Shown in pieces: positions 34,301 to 47,900 of a DNA stretch of 64,000 bases; within the stretch, counting starts at the first letter, position 1, and each line of letters begins with the position of its first letter. The DNA comes from Rhodococcus opacus B4. Its GTDB lineage: Bacteria > Actinomycetota > Actinomycetes > Mycobacteriales > Mycobacteriaceae. A program made the position numbers and the translations under genes. Location: the NCBI RefSeq assembly GCF_000010805.1, contig NC_012522.1, positions 3,534,001-3,598,000 of the forward strand, written 5' to 3'. The notes beneath the pieces are model-generated. The model did not search any database. It was not told the DNA's origin and saw only the letters and a list, made by a program, of their open reading frames with translations.

Positions 34301-35999
34301 CCCGGTCGAGCAGATCGTCGCGGACGCGGTGGCCGAGGTGCTGCACGTCGACGCGGTGGGCGTCGACGACTCCTTCTTCGCGCTCGGTGGCGACAGCATC
34401 ATCGCGATCCAGCTGGTGTCCCGCGCGAAGGCCGCCGGTGTGGTGTTCACGCCGCGCGACGTGTTCGAGCGCAGGACCGTCGCCGGTCTCGCCGAGGTCG
34501 CGGTCGATCTCGCCGCGGCGCAGATGTCGCGGCTGCCCGAACTGCCCGGCGGGGGAGTGGGCGCCCTGCCCCTCACCCCGATCGGTCGCGACGTCCTCGG
34601 TCGCAGCCGTGGGGACCGCACCAACCTCGACACGTTCTATCAGGCCGTCACGCTGGCGGCGCCCGCCGATCTCGACCTGCCCCGCCTGCACCGGACGGTC
34701 GCCGCGATTATCGATCATCACGACGCGTTGCGCTCCCACCTCTCGGCGGACGGCCGGGAACTGGTGGTCGAACCCGCCGGATCGATCGACGCCGAGCGAG
34801 TCATCACATACGTACGTATGGATTGCGTGCCCGGAACCGAGCAATTCGAGACCGTGCTCGACACCGAATGCCGGGCCGCGGCGGGCCGCCTCGACACCGC
34901 CGCCGGGACGATGCTGCAACTGGTGTGGGTCGACCCGGCCGGCGCCCCCGGGGTGCTCGTGGTGGTGGCCCATCACCTGGTGATCGACGGAGTGTCGTGG
35001 CGGATCCTCGTGCCCGACTTCGCCACCGCCTGGGCGCAGGTGGCCGCCGGCCGCGCACCCGAGCTTCCGCCGGTCGCGACGTCGGCCCGCCGCTGGGCAC
35101 ACGCGCTCACCGAGACGGCCCAAACCGACTCGATCACGGACGAACTCGACGCCTGGCGGTCCCTCCTCGACGGCCCGGTTCCGACACTCGGTTCCCGTCC
35201 GCTCGATCCCGCCGTCGACACCGGCGCGACCACCGGCCGGGTGTCCGCCGAGATCGGACCCGACACCACCGCCGCCCTCCTCACGACGCTGCCGACCGCG
35301 TTCCGCGGCAGCGTGACCGACGGCCTGGTGACGGCACTCGGTCTCGCGTTCGCCGCGTGGGGCGGCGACCGCACGCTGCTGCTGTCCCTCGAGGCCCACG
35401 GCCGCGACGAGATGCTCGTGCCCGGCGCCGACCTGTCCCGCACCGTCGGCTGGTTCACCACCGCCTACCCGGCCCGGATCGCGCTCGACTCGCTCGACAT
35501 CACCGACGCACTGACAGGCGGGTCCGCGGCCGCGCGGGCCGTGAAGGCGGTCAAGGAGCAGTTGCGCCGTATTCCCGGGAACGGCACCGGTTTCGGACTG
35601 CTGCGACACCTGAACGACGACGGCGCGGCGATCCTCGGCGCCCTGCCGTCGCCGCCGGTGAGCTTCAACTACCTCGGCCGCATCGGCGCCGGCGACCTCC
35701 CGGACGCGGTGCGCGAGAACGGCTGGATTCCCGTGGCCACCGGGATCGACCTCAACGCCGGCAGCGGCGCGGATCTGTCGACCGCAGTCGTCCTCGACAT
35801 CAACGCCGCGGTCGGTGACGACGGCCGGCTGTCCGCCACGTTCGACTTCCCGGCCGGGGTGCTGACCGCGCCCGAGGTCGAGCGGCTGGCGAACCTGTGG
35901 CGGACGGCGCTCGAGGCCCTGGCCTCGCACGTGCGGGGCTCGGGCCCGGCGGGGCTGACCCCGTCCGACGTTCCCCTGGTTTCCGTGGATCAGAGTCGG
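31356..35999 (+). other. NRPS module 1: C(starter)-A1-T1-E1
   Basis: C about 31424-32720 with HHIALDG and EntF-like [10 protein letters not shown] and [13 protein letters not shown]1 about 32770-34250, specificity residues read by alignment as D-A-F-I-V-G-S-I-V-K, hydrophobic and not one I can assign. T1 GGDS near 34391. E1 about 34560-35990 with HHLVIDG and SFNYLGR. The residue should become D. Confidence 0.7.
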
Positions 36000-38900
36000 A
36001 TCGAGCTGTGGGAGACCAGCTACGGGCCGCTCGACGACATCTGGTCGCTGTCGCCGCTGCAGTCGGGCCTGCTGTTCCACGCCGGCCTCTCCGCCGGCGC
36101 GGTGGACGTATACACGTCACAGATCCTGCTCGATCTCGGTGGCGACGTCGACGCGAACCGGTTGCGCCGCGCAGCGCAGCGCCTGCTGGAGCGGCACGCG
36201 GCGCTGCGGACCGCGTTCGTCTACGACACCGACGGCGTCCCCGCCCAGCTGGTTCTCGACTCGGTGACCGTGCCGTGGCGCGAGATCTCCGTGCAGGAGT
36301 CCGGCGGCCTGGACGAACTCGTCGCCGCCGAACGCGCAACCCGGTTCGACATGTCGGCGCCGCCGCTGCTGCGGTTCGTGCTCACGCGCTCCGGCGACCG
36401 GACCACACTGGTGATCACCAACCACCACATCCTGTTCGACGGCTGGTCGATGCCGCTGTTCGTCAAGGACTTCCTGCTGCTGTACGCGTCGGACGCGCCG
36501 ATCGCCGCACCCGCCCGCCCCTACCGCCGGTACCTGGCGTGGCTCGCCGAACAGGACCGTGCCGGCGCGCTGGCCGCGTGGGCGGCCGCCCTCGACGGGT
36601 CCACCGAACCGACCGTCCTCGCCCCGCAGCACACCGGTCAGGGCTCGGCGCCCCGGGACGTCGTCGTCCCGGTCACGGCGGAGCTGTCCGGGCAACTCAC
36701 CCGGATCGCCCGCGAGCAGGGTGTCACCGTGAACACGGTGATCCAGGCCGCGTGGGGGATCCTGCTGTGCGGCTTGCTGTCCCGTGGCGACGTCGTGTTC
36801 GGGGCCACCGTGTCCGGACGCCCGGCCGACCTCCCGGGCGTCGAGGAGACGCTGGGACTGTTCATCAACACCGTTCCCGTCCGGCTGCGCCTCGATCCGG
36901 GCGAATCCGTGTCTTCGCTCCTGCAACGACTGCAGGAGGAGCAGGTGCGTCTGCTCGACCGGCACCACGTCGGCCTCTCGGAGATTCAGTCGGTCGCGGG
37001 CCCGGGCAGTGTGTTCGACACGCTCACCGTGTTCGAGTCCTATCCCGTCGACCGCGCGGCGCTGGGTCCTGACACCGACATCGGCGGGCTGCGGATCCGC
37101 GGTATCGACGTCACCGACGCCACGCACTACCCGCTCGCGCTCGTCACGGTGCTCGAGCCGGATCTGCATCTCACGCTGGAGTATTCGGCCGACACGTTCG
37201 CCGAGAACGACGTCCGGAGGATCTCGGAACGTCTCGAGCGGGTGCTGACGGCGATGACCGGGACGCAGACTCCGGTCGGTGCCGTCGATCTGCTCGGCGA
37301 CGCCGAACGCGCTCTCATCCTGCACGAGTGGAATGCGACCGATCACGAGGTCGACGACGTCACCCTCGTCGATCTCCTCGACGGCGCCGCGCTCCGCACA
37401 CCCGACTCGGTGGCGGTGACGTTCGGGCTGGAGACGCTGTCGTACACCGAGTTCGACGCCAGGGCGAACACCCTGGCCCGCCATCTGATCTCGCAAGGGG
37501 TGGGTCCCGAGTCGATCGTCGCGGTCACGCTGCGCCGGTCCCTCGACCAGCTCGTCGCGCTCCACGCCGTCGTCCGCGCGGGCGGGGCCTACCTGCCCGT
37601 CGACCCCGGGCATCCGCAGGCGCGCATCGCCCACGTGCTGGGCAGCGCGCGTCCCACGCTGGTGCTCACCACCGCCTCCGACGCCGAAATCGTCCCCGAC
37701 GGCCTGCGCACGGTGCGCGTGGATCTCCTCGACCTGTCCGCCGAAGACGCGGACCCGGTCTCCGACGCCGAGCGGCTCGCCCCGCTGCGCGCCGATCACC
37801 CCGCCTACGTGATCTACACGTCCGGGTCGACGGGGCGCCCGAAGGGTGTGGCGGTCTCGCACGCCGCGATCGTCAACCGGCTGCTGTGGATGCAAGGCAG
37901 CTACCCCCTCGACGCGCGGGACGTGGTTCTGCACAAGACCCCGGCCACGTTCGACGTGTCCGTGTGGGAACTGTTCTGGCCGTTGCTGACCGGCGCCCGG
38001 ATGGTGATCGCCGAACACGACGGGCACCGGGACCCGCAGTACCTGTCCCGGCTGATCCGTGACGAGGGTGTCACGACGCTGCATTTCGTCCCGTCCATGC
38101 TCGACGTGCTCCTCGAGCACGCCGACACCACGGACTGCACCACCGTCCGGCAGGTCTTCGCGAGTGGTGAGGCGCTGCCGCGGACCACCGTCACGCGCTT
38201 CCACCGGCAGTTCGGTGCCGCGCTGCACAACCTGTACGGACCCACCGAGGCCGCGGTGGACGTGACGTTCCACCGCACCGACCCGTCGGCGACCGGTCCG
38301 GTGCCGATCGGCGCGCCCGTGTGGAACACCCGCGTGTACGTGCTCGATTCCCGTCTCCGCCCGGTGCCGGTCGGCGTTCCCGGCGAGCTGTATCTGGCCG
38401 GCACCCAGCTGGCCCGCGGCTACGTCGGACGCCCCGACCTGACGTCCGACCGGTTCGTGGCCGATCCGTTCTCGGCCGACGGCACCCGCCTGTACCGGAC
38501 CGGCGACCTGGTGCGCTGGACCTACGACGGAGAGCTGGACTACCTGGGCCGCACCGACTTCCAGGTGAAGTTGCGCGGGCAGCGCCTCGAACTCGGCGAG
38601 ATCGAGGCCGTCCTTCTGAACCACCCCGACGTGGCGGGCGCGGCCGTTCTGGTGCGCGGGGAGGGGTCTGCCGAGCGCCTCGTCGGCTACGTCGCTCTCC
38701 GAACCGGGAGCGACGCCGACCCAGACCGGCTGTCCGCGCACGCGGCGGCCGAGTTGCCGTCGTACATGGTGCCGTCGGCGTTCGTCCTGCTCGACGCGTT
38801 GCCGCTGGGGCCCAACGGCAAACTCGACCGCAGGGCACTGCCCGAACCCGCGCTCGCGACCGGCGCGTTCGAACCGCCCGCGACCGCGGCGGAGATCGCC

Positions 38901-41900
38901 GTCGCCCGGATCTTCGCCGAACTCCTCGGCGTCCCGGTGGTCGGCGCGACCGACAACTACTTCGATCTCGGCGGCAACTCGCTGACCGCGACCCGGGCCG
39001 TCGCCCGGATCAACGCCGAATTGGGCTCCGCACTCGGCGTGCGCGAGTTGTTCGACGCCCCCACCGTCCGCGCGCTCGCGGCTGCGGCGACCGCGGACCA
39101 GGCGAGGAACACTGGACCCGCCCTCATCGCCGGCCACCGTCCGGCGCGGCTGCCGCTGTCTCCGGCGCAGTACCGCATGTGGTTCCTCAACCGTTTCGAC
39201 ACGACGTCCGGCGCCTACAACATCGCCGCCGCGCTGCGACTGTCCGGCGAACTCGATGCCGACGCGCTCACCGCGGCCGTCGGCGACGTGATCGCGCGCC
39301 ACGAGGTGCTGCGGACGGTCTACCCCGACTCCGCCGACGGACCCCACCAGGTGGTGCTCGACACGAACCCCGTCGACCTCGCACCCGTCCCCACCACCGA
39401 GCAGCACCTCCCGGGCGCCGTCGAAGACGTCGTGACCCGCGGCTTCGACGTGACGGCGAACGTCCCGCTGCGCGTGGCCCTGCTCCGCGTCGCACCGGAC
39501 GAACACGTGCTGGTCCTGGTAACCCACCACATCAGCGCCGACGGCTGGTCGATGGGACCGCTGGCGCGGGACGTCATGTCCGCGTATGTTGCCCGCGCGG
39601 CGGGCACGCCACCCGCACAGCCGTCGCTACCCGTGCAGTACGCCGACTACGCCCTGTGGAAGCGCGACGTCCTCGGCGACGAGGACGATGCCGGATCGCT
39701 CGCCGCCCGGCAGATCGACTACTGGACGCGGACCCTCGCCGGACTGCCGGAGCGCCTCGAACTGCCCACCGACCGTCCCCGGCCGCAGGTCGCGTCGCAC
39801 CGCGGCGACACCGTCGACTTCGCCCTCGACGCCGACACGTACGGCGCGGTCACCGCGCTCGCCCGATCCGTGCGCGCGACGCCGTTCATGGTGCTGCACA
39901 CCGCCCTGTCCGTGTTGCTTGCCCGGCTGTCCGGCAGCACCGACATCGCCGTCGGCACCCCGGTGAGCGGTCGCGGTGAGGCGGCGCTCGACGACGTGGT
40001 CGGCATGTTCGTCAACACCCTGGTCCTGCGCACCGAGGTCGACCCGGCGCGGACGTTCCGCTCGCTCGTCGAGCAGACCCGCGAGATCGACCTCGCCGCC
40101 TACGCGCACGCCGACATCCCGTTCGAGCGTCTCGTCGACATCGCCAACCCGGCCCGCTCGACCGCCCATCACCCGCTGTTCCAGGTCGTCCTGTCGATCG
40201 GCGACGTCGCGCCGCCGCGCATCGACCTCCCCGGACTGACCGTCGCCGCCCTTCCACTCGACGAGGCCGTCGCCAAGTTCGACCTGCAACTGTCGGTGAC
40301 GGAGAACCCCGACGGGTCCGGCGCCCTGGGCCGGTGGACGTTCGCCACCGACCTGTTCGACCGGACGACCGTCGAGGCGTTCGGACGCAGGCTGGTCCGG
40401 ATCCTCGCCGCCGCGGTGTCGGATCCCACCCTCGCGGTCGGCGACTTCGCCTTGCTCGACGATGCCGAACAGAACGTCTTCACCGCACGCACCGGCCGTC
40501 AGCACGCCGGACGTCGCACGCTCCCACAGATTCTCGCCGACGGAGCCGCGTCGGGCGGCACCGCGCTGGTCACCGAAGCCGGGGAACTGTCCTACGCGGA
40601 ACTGGATGCCCGCTCGAACCGGCTCGCCCGGGTTCTTCTCGCGCGGGGTGCCGGACCGGAAACCGTGGTCGCGGTGGCACTGTCCCGCTCAGCGCTGTCC
40701 GTGACCGCCGTGTGGGCGGTGGCCAAGACCGGTGCCGCGTTCGTGCCCGCCGATCCGAGCTACCCCGCGGACCGCATCGCGCACATGCTGACCGATTCCG
40801 GGGCGGTGCTGGGCCTGACCGACTCCCGGTCCGCGAATACCCTGCCCGGAACCACCGACTGGCTGCGTCTCGACGACCCGGAACTGGGTGCGGGTGTGTC
40901 GGCCGATCCGGTCACCGATGCCGACCGCGCCCTGCCGCGGCGCGCCGAACACCCCGCCTACCTCATCTACACGTCGGGGTCGACGGGAATCCCCAAGGGT
41001 GTCACCGTCACCCACGCCGGTCTCGACGCGTTCGCCACCGAGCAGGTGGAGCGGTACGCGCTCGGCAACCGGAGCCGGACGCTGCATTTCGCGTCGCCCA
41101 GCTTCGACGCGTCCATCCTCGAATTGTTGATGGCGTTCGCCGCCGGCGCGACGCTCGTCGTCGTGCCCACCGGGGTGTACGGCGGCGCGGATCTCGGCGC
41201 CCGGATCCGCGACGAGCGGGTGACCCACGCGTTCGTCACCCCCGCCGCGCTCGCCACCCTCGACCCGGTCACGCTGCCGGAACTCGGCACCGTGGTGGTG
41301 GGGGGCGATGCCTGCGATGCCGCGCTCGCCCTGAAGTGGGCACCCGGACGGCGGATGTTCAACGCGTACGGACCCACCGAGTCGACGATCATGGCCACCC
41401 TGTCGGGTCCGATGAGCGCGGGCGAGCCGGTGCGGATCGGTGCCCCGATCCGCGGAACCATTGCACTGGTGCTGGATTCGCGACTGCATCCGGTCCCCGA
41501 TGGGGTCGTGGGTGAGCTGTATCTGGCGGGGCCCGCGCTGGCCCGCGGCTACCACGACCGTCCCGCGCTCACCGCCGAGCGGTTCGTCGCCAACCCGTAC
41601 GCACCCGGGCGCCTGTACCGCACCGGCGATCTGGTGCGGTACACCCCGAACGGGGAACTGGAGTACCTCGGCCGCGCCGACTTCCAGGTGAAGATCCGGG
41701 GCTTCCGCATCGAACTCGGCGAGATCGACGCCGCCCTCGCGGCGCACCCGAGCGTCGAGTTCGCGGTCACGTCCGCGGTGTCCGTGCGCGACGATCAGAC
41801 CGCCCTGGTGGCCTACGTGCTACCCGCGGGCGGAACGGCCGTCGACGCGGCCGAATTGACCGCGCACGCGGCGCGCCTCCTGCCCGGCCACATGGTGCCG

Positions 41901-44900
41901 TCCACCGTGATGGTGCTCGACCGGGTGCCGCTCACCCCGGCGGGCAAGGTGGACCGCAGGGCCCTGCCCGAACCCGTCTTCGCGGCCCGCGCGTACGTGG
42001 CCCCGCGCACCGACACCGAACTACTGGTTGCGGCCGCCTACACCGACGTGCTCGGTGCCGGCGCGGTGGGAGCCGACGACGACTTCTTCGACCTCGGCGG
42101 CAATTCGCTGAGCGCCACCCGGGTGATGGGCCGGATCAACGAGTCGGCGGGCACGTCGCTGGCCGTGCGGACGATCTTCGAGGCATCCCGTGTCGGGGAT
42201 CTCGCCGCGGCGGTCGACGCGGCCGAGCGCGTGGACCGTCCGGTGCTGGCGAGCATCGAACGGCCGGAACGTATTCCGCTGTCCGCGGCGCAGTCGAGAA
42301 TGTGGATCCTCAACCGCTACGACCCCGAGTCGGTGGCCTACAACATCCCGCTCGTGCTGCGGCTGTCCGGGACCCTCGACACGACGGCGCTCGATGCGGC
42401 CGTGCGGGACGTCCTGGAACGCCACGAGGCGTTGCGCACCGTGTACCCCGACTCCGCCGACGGCCCGTACCAGCGGATCGTTCCGCTCGGCGACGTCGCG
42501 GTGGACCTCGAGCCGCGGCGGGTGGACGACGAGGACCACCTGGTCGCGGTGCTGACCGCAGAGTTGTCCACCGGATTCGACGTGAGTACGGCGGTCCCGT
42601 TGCGCAGCCGCGTCTTCCGGCTGTCGGCCGACGAACACGTGCTCGTCGTCGTCGTGCATCACATCAGCGCGGACGGCGCATCGATGGGCCCGCTCGCCCG
42701 CGACCTGATGCTGGCGTACACCGCCCGCACCGGCCAGCGGGAACCGGAATGGGCACCGCTCGCCGTCCAGTACGCCGATTACAGCGTGTGGCAGCGGCAG
42801 CTTCTCGGCGACGAGTCCGACAGCGAGAGCATCGCCGCACGCCAGGCCGCCTACTGGCAGCGGCAGTTGCGCGGCGCGCCGGAGTTGCTCGAACTTCCCA
42901 CCGACCGGCGACGCCCGGCCGTGGCGTCGCTGCGCGGCGACGTCGCGACGTTCCACCTCGACACCGCACTCGTCGAGGAGGCCAACGCCTTCGGTCGCGG
43001 CCACGGCGCCACCCTGTTCATGGTGCTGCATGCCGCCCTCGCCACCCTTCTCGGTCGCCTCGCCGCCACCACGGACGTGGTGATCGGCACTCCCGTCGCC
43101 GGCCGCGGTGATCAGGCCCTCGACGAGCTGGTGGGCATGTTCGTCGGCACGCTCGCGCTGCGGACCCGTATCGATCCGGCGACGTCGTTCGCGGAGGTGC
43201 TGGGACACGTCCGGGAGACCGACCTCGCGGCGTACGGCAACGCGGATCTGCCGTTCGAGCGGTTGATCGACCTGGTGCAACCGGCTCGCTCGCAGGCGTA
43301 TTCGCCGATCTTCCAGGTGGCGTTGTCGCTCGAGGACTCGGCCGTGGACCAGCTCGCGCTGCCCGGGCTGTCGGTGTCGGCGATGGATCTCGGTGTGGTG
43401 CCAGCGAAGTTCGATCTGCAGTTGACACTCCGCCCCGAAGGCACCGGAATGGCGGCGTCGTGGATCTTCGCCTCCGATCTCTTCGACCGCGGCACGATCG
43501 ATTCCTTCTCCGTCCGCTTCGAGCGGATCCTGCGGGAGGCGATCACCGAGCCGACCCGCGCGGTAGGCGACCTGGACGTGCTGGGCGTCGCCGAACGTGC
43601 CGCACTGGTCGCCCAGCCGGAACCGTCCGCCGTGGTCGCGCGGCCGTTGCCGGAGATCTTCACCCGCGGAGCCGAACTCGGCGGAATCGCACTGGTCTCG
43701 GAGGAGGGGGAACTCTCCTACGCTGACCTCGACGCGCAGTCGAACCAGTGGGCCCGCCTCCTCATCGCACGTGGTGTCGGACCGGAGACGGTGGTCGCAC
43801 TGGCGCTTCCGCGGACAGCGCGCGCCGCGCTCGCCGTATGGGCCGTCGCCAAGACGGGCGCCGCGTTCGTGCCCGTCGATCCGGGCTACCCGCGCGAACG
43901 CATCGAGCACATGCTCGCCGACTCGGGTGCGACGCTGGGGTTGACGGACACCGCCACCGCTGCGGTGCTGCCGGCCGCCACCGAATGGCTGGTGCTGGAC
44001 GACGCCGCACTCGTCACGTCGGCCGCACCGGTCACCGACCGCGACCGCGTCAGGCCGCTGCGCCTGGCACACCCGGCGTACCTGATCTACACGTCCGGCT
44101 CCACCGGAATCCCCAAGGGCGTCATGGTCACCCACACGGGGCTGAGTGCCTTCACCGCGGAGGCGCGCCCGGAACTGGCCACCACGGCGCGGTCCCGCGT
44201 GCTCCGGTTGTCGTCCGCGAGTTTCGACGCGTCCGTGTTCGAGATGATCCAGGCGTTCAGCGCCGGAGCCACCCTCGTGATCGCACCGCCCTCCGTGCTC
44301 GGCGGCGAAGACCTGACGGCCCTGCTCCGCGACCAGCGCGTCAGCCACGTGCTCACCGCCCCGGCCGCACTGAGCACCGTCGACGCCAGTGGGCTCGACG
44401 ATCTGCGCACCGTCGTCGTCGGTGGTGAGGTGTGCCCGCCGCAGCTGGTCGAGCAGTTCGCCCCGGGTCGGCGGTTCTTCAACAGTTACGGCCCCACCGA
44501 GACCACCATCGTCGTCACCATCGGCGAACCGCTCACCCCGGGTGCCGACATCACCATCGGCAGCCCGCTGGACGGCGCGCAGGCATTCGTCCTCGATTCC
44601 CGGCTGCGGCCGGTCCCGCAGGGTGTGACGGGTGAGCTGTATCTGTCGGGACCCGGCCTCGCCCGCGGATACCACGCGCGGTTCGGCCTGACGTCTGAGC
44701 GGTTCACCGCCAACCCCTTTGGGCCCCAAGGGTCCCGAATGTACCGGACCGGCGACCTGGTGCGGTTGCGTACCGACGGGCAGCTCACCTATGTGGGCCG
44801 TGCCGACTCCCAGGTCAAACTGCGGGGTCTGCGCCTCGAACTCGGCGAGGTCGAGGCCGCGCTGACCCGGCATCGTGACGTGGTCGCCGCGGCGGCGTCC

Positions 44901-47900
44901 GTCCACCACCATCCCCGGCTCGGCGACCAACTCGTCGGCTACATCGTCCCCGCACCGGGCGCCGGCCTCGACGTCTCCGACATCCTGGCGGCAGCGGCGG
45001 AAGCCCTGCCCCGCGCGCTCGTGCCGGCGACCGTCACCGTGCTCGACTCCATTCCTCTCACCCCGGCCGGCAAGATCGACCGCCCGGCACTGCCCGCCCC
45101 GACATTCGTTGCGCGGACCGAGTTCCGGGCGCCGTCGACCGCGTCCGAACTGCTTGTCGCGCGGGTGTTCACGGAGGTCCTCGACGTCGACCGGGTGGGC
45201 GCCGACGACAGCTTCTTCGAGATCGGCGGCAACTCCCTGTCCGCCACGCAGGTTATCGCCCGCCTCCGCGCGGCCACGGGCACGTCCCTGTCCGTGCGGT
45301 CCCTGTTCGACGCACCCACCGTCGCGGCACTGGCCGCCGCCGTGGATACCGCAGGCGCGTCCGATCGTCCGGTCCTCGCGGCACGTCCGAGACCGGACCG
45401 GATTCCGCTGTCCCCGGCGCAGGCGCGGGTGTGGTTCCTCAACCGTTTCGACCCGGCGTCCGCCGTCGACAACCTGCCGCTCGCCCTGCGCCTGGCCGGG
45501 ACGCTCGACGTCGCCGCTCTACGGACAGCGCTCGGCGACGTCCTCGAACGGCACGAGGCGCTGCGCACGATCTACCCCGACACACCCACGGGTCCGCACC
45601 AGGTCCTGCTCCCCACCGAGTCGGCGCTCCCGGATCTGACGGTGCTCGCGGTGAACGAGGACGAGGCACTGCAGCGGGCCCTGGAGTTCGCGACCACCGG
45701 CTACGACCTCACCGTGGAAGCACCGCTGCGCGCGGGACTGTTCGCGGTGTCCGAGAACGAGCACCTGCTCGTCGTCGTGGTCCATCACATTGCCGCCGAC
45801 GGGTTCTCGCTCGCGCCGCTGGCCCGCGACGTGATGCTCGCGTACACCGCGCGGGCGCAGCACCTCGCGCCGGCGTGGTCGCCGCTGCCGGTGCAGTACG
45901 CCGACTACAGCCTGTGGCACCACGAACTGCTCGGCGACGAGCACGACCCCAGCTCGCTCCTCGCACGCCAGACCGATTACTGGACGCGCACTCTCGCGGA
46001 GCTGCCCGACGAACTCACCCTGCCCACCGACCGTCCACGTCCCCGGCGGCAGTCGCACCGCGGCAGCGAACTGAAGTTCGCCGTCGACGCCGGCACGCAC
46101 GGGTTGCTGCGCGAACTCGCGGCCGCGCGCGACGCCAGCCTGTTCATGACCGTGCACGCCGCATACGCGCTGTTCCTCAGCCGGTTGTCGAACACGCCGG
46201 ACATCGCGGTCGGGACTCCCGTCGCCGGCCGCGGCGAGCAGGCCCTCGACGACCTCGTGGGAATGTTCGTCAACACCCTGGTGCTGCGGACCCGGGTCGA
46301 CCCGGCGGCCGCGTTCGGGGAATTGGTGGAGCGCACCCGTGAAGCCGACCTCGGCGCGTTCTCGCACGCCGACGTGCCGTTCGAGCGGCTGGTGGAAGTG
46401 CTCGATCCGGTTCGCTCGCAGGGTCGGCACCCGCTGTTCCAGGCGGCCTTGTCCTTCCACAATCTCGCCCCCGCCACGTTCGACCTGCCGGGGCTCGAGG
46501 TCACCGCTGTCCCGGCGGAGTTGCAGACGGCCGAGTTCGATCTGCATCTGACGCTCACCGAGCAGGCGGAGGGCGGAATCCTCGCCTCCTTCACCTATTC
46601 CACCGATCTGTTCGACGCATCGACCGTCGCCACGTTCGCCGAGCAGTTCACGCGCGTCCTGCGGGCCGTGGCTACCGACCCGTCGACCGCGGTCGGGGAC
46701 GTGGTGTTGCTCGATCCGGCGGAATACGCCGAGCTGGTCGACATTCGCAACCGCACGAACCATCCGCTGCCCGACGCCCTGCTGCTCGATGCCTTCGCGG
46801 ATCAGGTTCGCCGGTCGCCGGACGCACCGGCGGTCGTGTTCGAGGGCCAGTCGCTGACCTACCGAGAGTTCGCGGCCCGGGTCAACCAGGTGGCGCGGGT
46901 CCTGATCGCCGAAGGGGTCGGTCCGGAATCGCTGGTCGCGTTGGCCATGCGACGCTCCCTCGACCTCGTCGTCGGCATGTACGCCGTCCTCACCGCCGGC
47001 GGCGGCTACGTGCCCGTCGACCCGGACCACCCCGCCGACCGCATCGGCTACATCCTCGACGCCGCCGACCCACTCGTGGTCCTGTCCACCACCCGGGACG
47101 CCTTCACCACGGACCGGCCCGTCCTCCACCTGGACACCCTCGACGCCGTGTCCGCGGAACCCGTCCAGAATTCGACGGTGCACCCGGACGGTGTGGCGTA
47201 CGTGATCTTCACGTCCGGCTCGACCGGCAAGCCGAAGGGTGTCGCCGTCACCCACCGCGCCATCGTCAACCAGATCACCTGGATGGCGAACCAGTATCCG
47301 CTCGGCGCCGGTGACGTGTACCTGCAGAAGACTGCCACCACGTTCGACGTCTCCCTGTGGGGCTACTTCCTGCCCCTGGCCGCGGGCGCCACACTGCTCG
47401 TCGCCACCCCGGACGGGCACCGCGACCCGCAGTACCTCGCCGGGCTGATCGACGAATACTCGGTCACTGCAACCGACTTCGTCCCGTCCATGCTGTCCGT
47501 GTTCGCGGAATCCGTGGACCCGGAGCAGATCGCATCCCTGCGTGAGGTGTTCGTGATCGGGGAGGCCCTGCCCGCTGCCACCGTCCACGACATCACCCAT
47601 ATCTCTTCGGCCCGCATCCACAACCTCTACGGCCCCACCGAAGCCGCCGTCTCCATCACCTCCGCCGACGTCACCGACACCCCCACCGGCGGCGCCGTCA
47701 CCATCGGCACCCCCGAATGGAACAGCCGCACCTACGTCCTCGACTCCCGCCTGCACCCCGTCCCCACCGGAGTGCCCGGCGAGCTCTACCTCGCCGGCAC
47801 CCAACTCGCCCGCGGCTACCACGGCCGCGTCGACCTCACCGCCGACCGCTTCGTCGCCGACCCCTTTGCCCCGGGTGAGCGCATGTACCGCACCGGCGAC

